Shown piece after piece: positions 61,891-64,000 of a stretch of DNA of 64,000 nt (position 1 is its first letter; each line of letters begins with the position of its first letter). Source of the DNA: Asaia platycodi JCM 25414. GTDB taxonomy: Bacteria > Pseudomonadota > Alphaproteobacteria > Acetobacterales > Acetobacteraceae. Where the stretch lies: NCBI RefSeq assembly GCF_000614545.1, contig NZ_BAKW01000008.1, forward strand, positions 51,475 through 115,474, given 5' to 3'. A model generated the notes under the pieces. The model did not search any database and had not been told where the DNA came from. It was given only the letters and a program-made list of their open reading frames with translations. The position numbers and the translations under genes are program-made.

Positions 61891-63448
61891 ATGGGCGATT
61901 TTTACCATTCCTGACCTGGCTGCACCTCCACCTTCGCCCTCTCCTGTCGGGAGCCGTCGCAAGACGCTCGAGCAGGTCACGGCTGATTATGAGACGAACG
62001 GGCTGAAACGCTCTCTGACGGCAACCCAGCTTGTCATGCTGGGTGTCGGCTCGACCATCGGTGCCGGTATCTATGTCATGACCGGCACGGCGGCGGCGGA
62101 ATATGCGGGGCCGTCGATCCTTGTTTCTTTCGTTATCGCCGCTCTTGCCTGCCTCTTCACGGCTTTTTCCTACGGCGAGCTATCTTCGAGCCTGCCAGTA
62201 TCGGGCTCGGCCTATTCATACGCCTATGTCTCGATGGGTGAGCGCGCTGCCTGGACGGTAGGTTGGCTGCTCTTGCTCGAATACGGCATATCCTGCGCAG
62301 CAGTCGCTTCGGGGCTTTCAGGCTACGCGACCAGCCTGCTATCGAGCTTCGGGTTTCATATCCCTGCCGCGCTCAGTCAGGCGACGTTTCAGACTGTTCC
62401 GGGCAGTGGTGGCATGGCCATCACCTCGGGGTGGCGTTTCGATCTGGTCGCGACGATTGCCATTGCCATTGTTACTGCCTGTCTGGTGCGGGGTGTGCAG
62501 GAATCGGCGCGCGTGAACACGATCATCGTTTTTATCAAGGTCGGTGTTCTTTTCCTCTTCGTGGCCTGCGGGTTGTTCGCCCTGCATCCGTCGTACTGGC
62601 ACCCGTTCATTCCTGAATATCGTGGCGGTTTTCAGTATGGTATCCCCGGCATGTTTCGTGCCGCCTCGATCATTTTCTTCGCGTATGTGGGGTTCGAAGC
62701 CGTCTCCACAGCGTCGGCGGAAGCCCGCAATCCGCGTCGCGACGTGCCTATCGGCATTATCGGCAGTCTCGTGATCTGCACCTTCGTCTATGTATGCGTC
62801 GCGTCCATCCTGATCGGAATCGTGCCTTATCAGCAGCTCAATGTCGCGGACCCGCTTTCGATTGCCGTGCGCGCGATGCACCAGCCGTGGCTCGCGCTTT
62901 TCGTCAATCTCGGTGCGACCATCGGTCTGTGCTCAGTGCTGCTCGGTCTGCTCTACGGTCAGACACGCATTTTCTTTGCCATGAGTCGTGACGGGCTCTT
63001 GCCGCCCATCTTCTCTTACGTGCACAAGCGCTATCACACACCCTGGACGGGCACGATCCTGCTCGGCATCATCGTCGCTCTTGCCACGGCGACTTTGCCG
63101 ATCGATGTCATCAGCGATCTTGTCAGCATCGGTACGGCGGCAGCGTTCGGTATCGTGTGCTTCACCGTGATCTGGCAGCGCAACATGCATCCTGACATGC
63201 CGCGCAGCTTCAGCGTACCGCTGGGCGGTTTCAGGGTCAAAGGCTGGTGGATCGGCATTACCCCGCTTCTGGGTATTCTCTTTTGCGTCGTCATGATTGC
63301 CCCGCTTTTTGCCGATATGGCGCGGGCGCTCATGCATGGTAACCCGGTGCCTGCGTTGCTGCTGCTCGGTTATGCCGGGCTCGGGTTTGTCACCTACTGG
63401 TATTACTCACGCCATAATTCCAGCTTTGCCAACAAGCGCGACGTCTGA
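61891..63448 (+). CDS. APC-family amino-acid permease; N-terminus uncertain
   Basis: An inner-membrane amino-acid/polyamine-type transporter with about twelve to fourteen helices. The first internal Met at 62036 reads MLGVGSTIGAGIYVMTG, but the same frame continues upstream with RRKTLEQVTADYETNGLKRSL, a usual N-terminal extension of these proteins. An ATG at 61891 would supply a start only if two bases are missing before 61970, so I place the start there with low confidence. Later marks are FAYVGFEAVSTASAEARNPRRDVPIGI and LLYGQTRIFFAMSRDGLLPP. The repaired length is about 500 residues. A strong terminator lies about 90 bases after the stop. The substrate is unknown. Confidence 0.78.
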
Positions 63449-63474
63449 GGCCCACCTAGTCACGGCTGTATGAA

Positions 63475-63521
63475 TTACCCACAGATTTCGTGGATGTGTT
63501 CGTGGGTAAGGTTGTGGATAA
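63475..63521. promoter_or_regulatory. Cluster of DnaA-box-like sequences
   Basis: TTACCCACA (63475-63483), CGTGGGTAA (63501-63509) and TGTGGATAA (63513-63521, an exact DnaA box on the minus strand) lie within 47 bases. The outer pair also forms an inverted repeat. The spacing suggests DnaA binding, either as a regulatory site or by chance. No origin AT-rich unwinding region is seen here. Confidence 0.4.
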
Positions 63522-63540
63522 GGGGCGCACAAGAATCAGA

Positions 63541-63571
63541 AAGGGGGGAGCGTTCGGCTCCTCCCTTTTTT
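63541..63571 (+). terminator. Intrinsic terminator after the permease gene
   Basis: AAGGGGGGAGC (63541-63551) pairs with GCTCCTCCCTT (63557-63567) over 11 base pairs including one G-T pair, with loop GTTCG, and is followed by six T bases. It ends the permease transcript and probably also the minus-strand DhaL transcript. Confidence 0.85.
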
Positions 63572-63592
63572 ATGCGCTGACAGGCTGGGTAT

Positions 63593-64000
63593 TTATTTGA
63601 CAGCTCTTTCGGAAAGCTCGCGGGCGATGACGCGGGCGCAGAGTGCCATTGAGATAGCGCCTGCATCGGGATGGCCCTTGCTGCGCTCGCCATGGGTGCG
63701 AGCACGACCGAGACGGGGGAGCAGATCCTTTGTGGCCTCTGCGGCAAGGGTCGAGGCTTCTGCGGCCTGAGCCCAGGCTTTTGTGATGGAAAGTCCCTGC
63801 CTGAGGCCGCCCTCGAAACCCTCGACCAGGGGTTCGAGCGCGTCCATGAGCGTCTTGTCTCCTTTTTTCGCCTTGCCGAGCCCGGCGATCTTCTCCATGG
63901 CGCGACGCAGCCCGAGGGAAAGACTCTGCGCGTCCGGCACGGCTGAATCGTCGAAGGCAGTGCTGAAAGCAAAAAGCCCTGCACCCCAGAGGGCGCCGGA
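63593..64000 (-). CDS. dhaL: DhaL (dihydroxyacetone kinase ADP-binding subunit), partial at window end
   Basis: The 136 visible codons run from the right window edge to a stop at 63593. They contain SGALWGAGLFAFSTAFDD, KKGDKTLMDALEPLVEGFEGG, and GRARTHGERSKGHPDAGAIS, the same blocks as in the DhaL half of the 54.9 kb kinase. The Mg- and nucleotide-binding DxDHG part lies beyond the window. Whether DhaK is fused or separate cannot be seen. It is transcribed toward the amino-acid permease and shares the terminator between them. Confidence 0.85.
   Translation of the reverse strand, partial: SGALWGAGLFAFSTAFDDSAVPDAQSLSLGLRRAMEKIAGLGKAKKGDKTLMDALEPLVEGFEGGLRQGLSITKAWAQAAEASTLAAEATKDLLPRLGRARTHGERSKGHPDAGAISMALCARVIARELSERAVK

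Overview
The window looks like an alphaproteobacterial chromosome, most likely an acetic acid bacterium (Acetobacteraceae, in the Asaia/Gluconobacter/Kozakia range). This rests on the Entner-Doudoroff pair next to a TonB receptor, an OprB porin, many sugar-oxidation type enzymes, a DedA/ATP-grasp envelope pair and the GC-rich codon use. Genus and species cannot be fixed from sequence reading alone.

Layout. 1-4.1 kb: a partial TonB receptor divergent from edd-eda. 4.4-8.5 kb: an EmrB/EmrA/NodT-type tripartite efflux operon. 8.7-14.6 kb: a membrane hydrolase-like protein, purH, an unknown exported protein, an AGE-family sugar epimerase and a glycosyltransferase carrying a discoidin domain. 14.7-21 kb: clpB behind a heat-shock-type promoter, gyrB, a DUF3108 protein. 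21-30.4 kb: gph, glmU-glmS, a thiO-thiS-thiG-thiE thiamine group and a CPA1 antiporter with a cyclic-nucleotide-binding-like tail. 30.9-35.7 kb: the spoVR-yeaH-prkA stress operon on the minus strand. 35.9-43.7 kb: an eight-gene, tightly overlapped minus-strand operon (mltB, rlpA, dacC, tmk, holB, metG, tatD, metallo-hydrolase). 44.7-58.5 kb: a large carbohydrate or sugar-acid catabolic island (LacI, MHS transporter, FAH-type hydratase, 2-hydroxyacid dehydrogenase, OprB porin, LysR, DenD-like dehydrogenase, TIM-barrel isomerase, aldolase-like protein, DhaK-DhaL kinase, lactonase, L-rhamnose-dehydrogenase-like SDR). 58.6-64 kb: DedA, ATP-grasp, MlaD-like protein, UppP, an amino-acid permease and the 3' part of a second DhaL.

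The most interesting region is the 44.7-58.5 kb island. It joins an oxidative front end (aldose dehydrogenase plus lactonase) with tetrulose-type kinase and isomerase enzymes and an aldolase-like protein of unknown role. No complete known pathway accounts for all of these genes, so the substrate is open.

A caution runs through the window. About 30 reading-frame breaks occur on both strands, almost all explained by loss of one base from a run of G or C, and they hit genes that cannot be dispensable (gyrB, metG, glmS, purH). They are best read as sequencing or assembly errors. I therefore annotate the broken genes as single genes across the breaks and say where each break lies.
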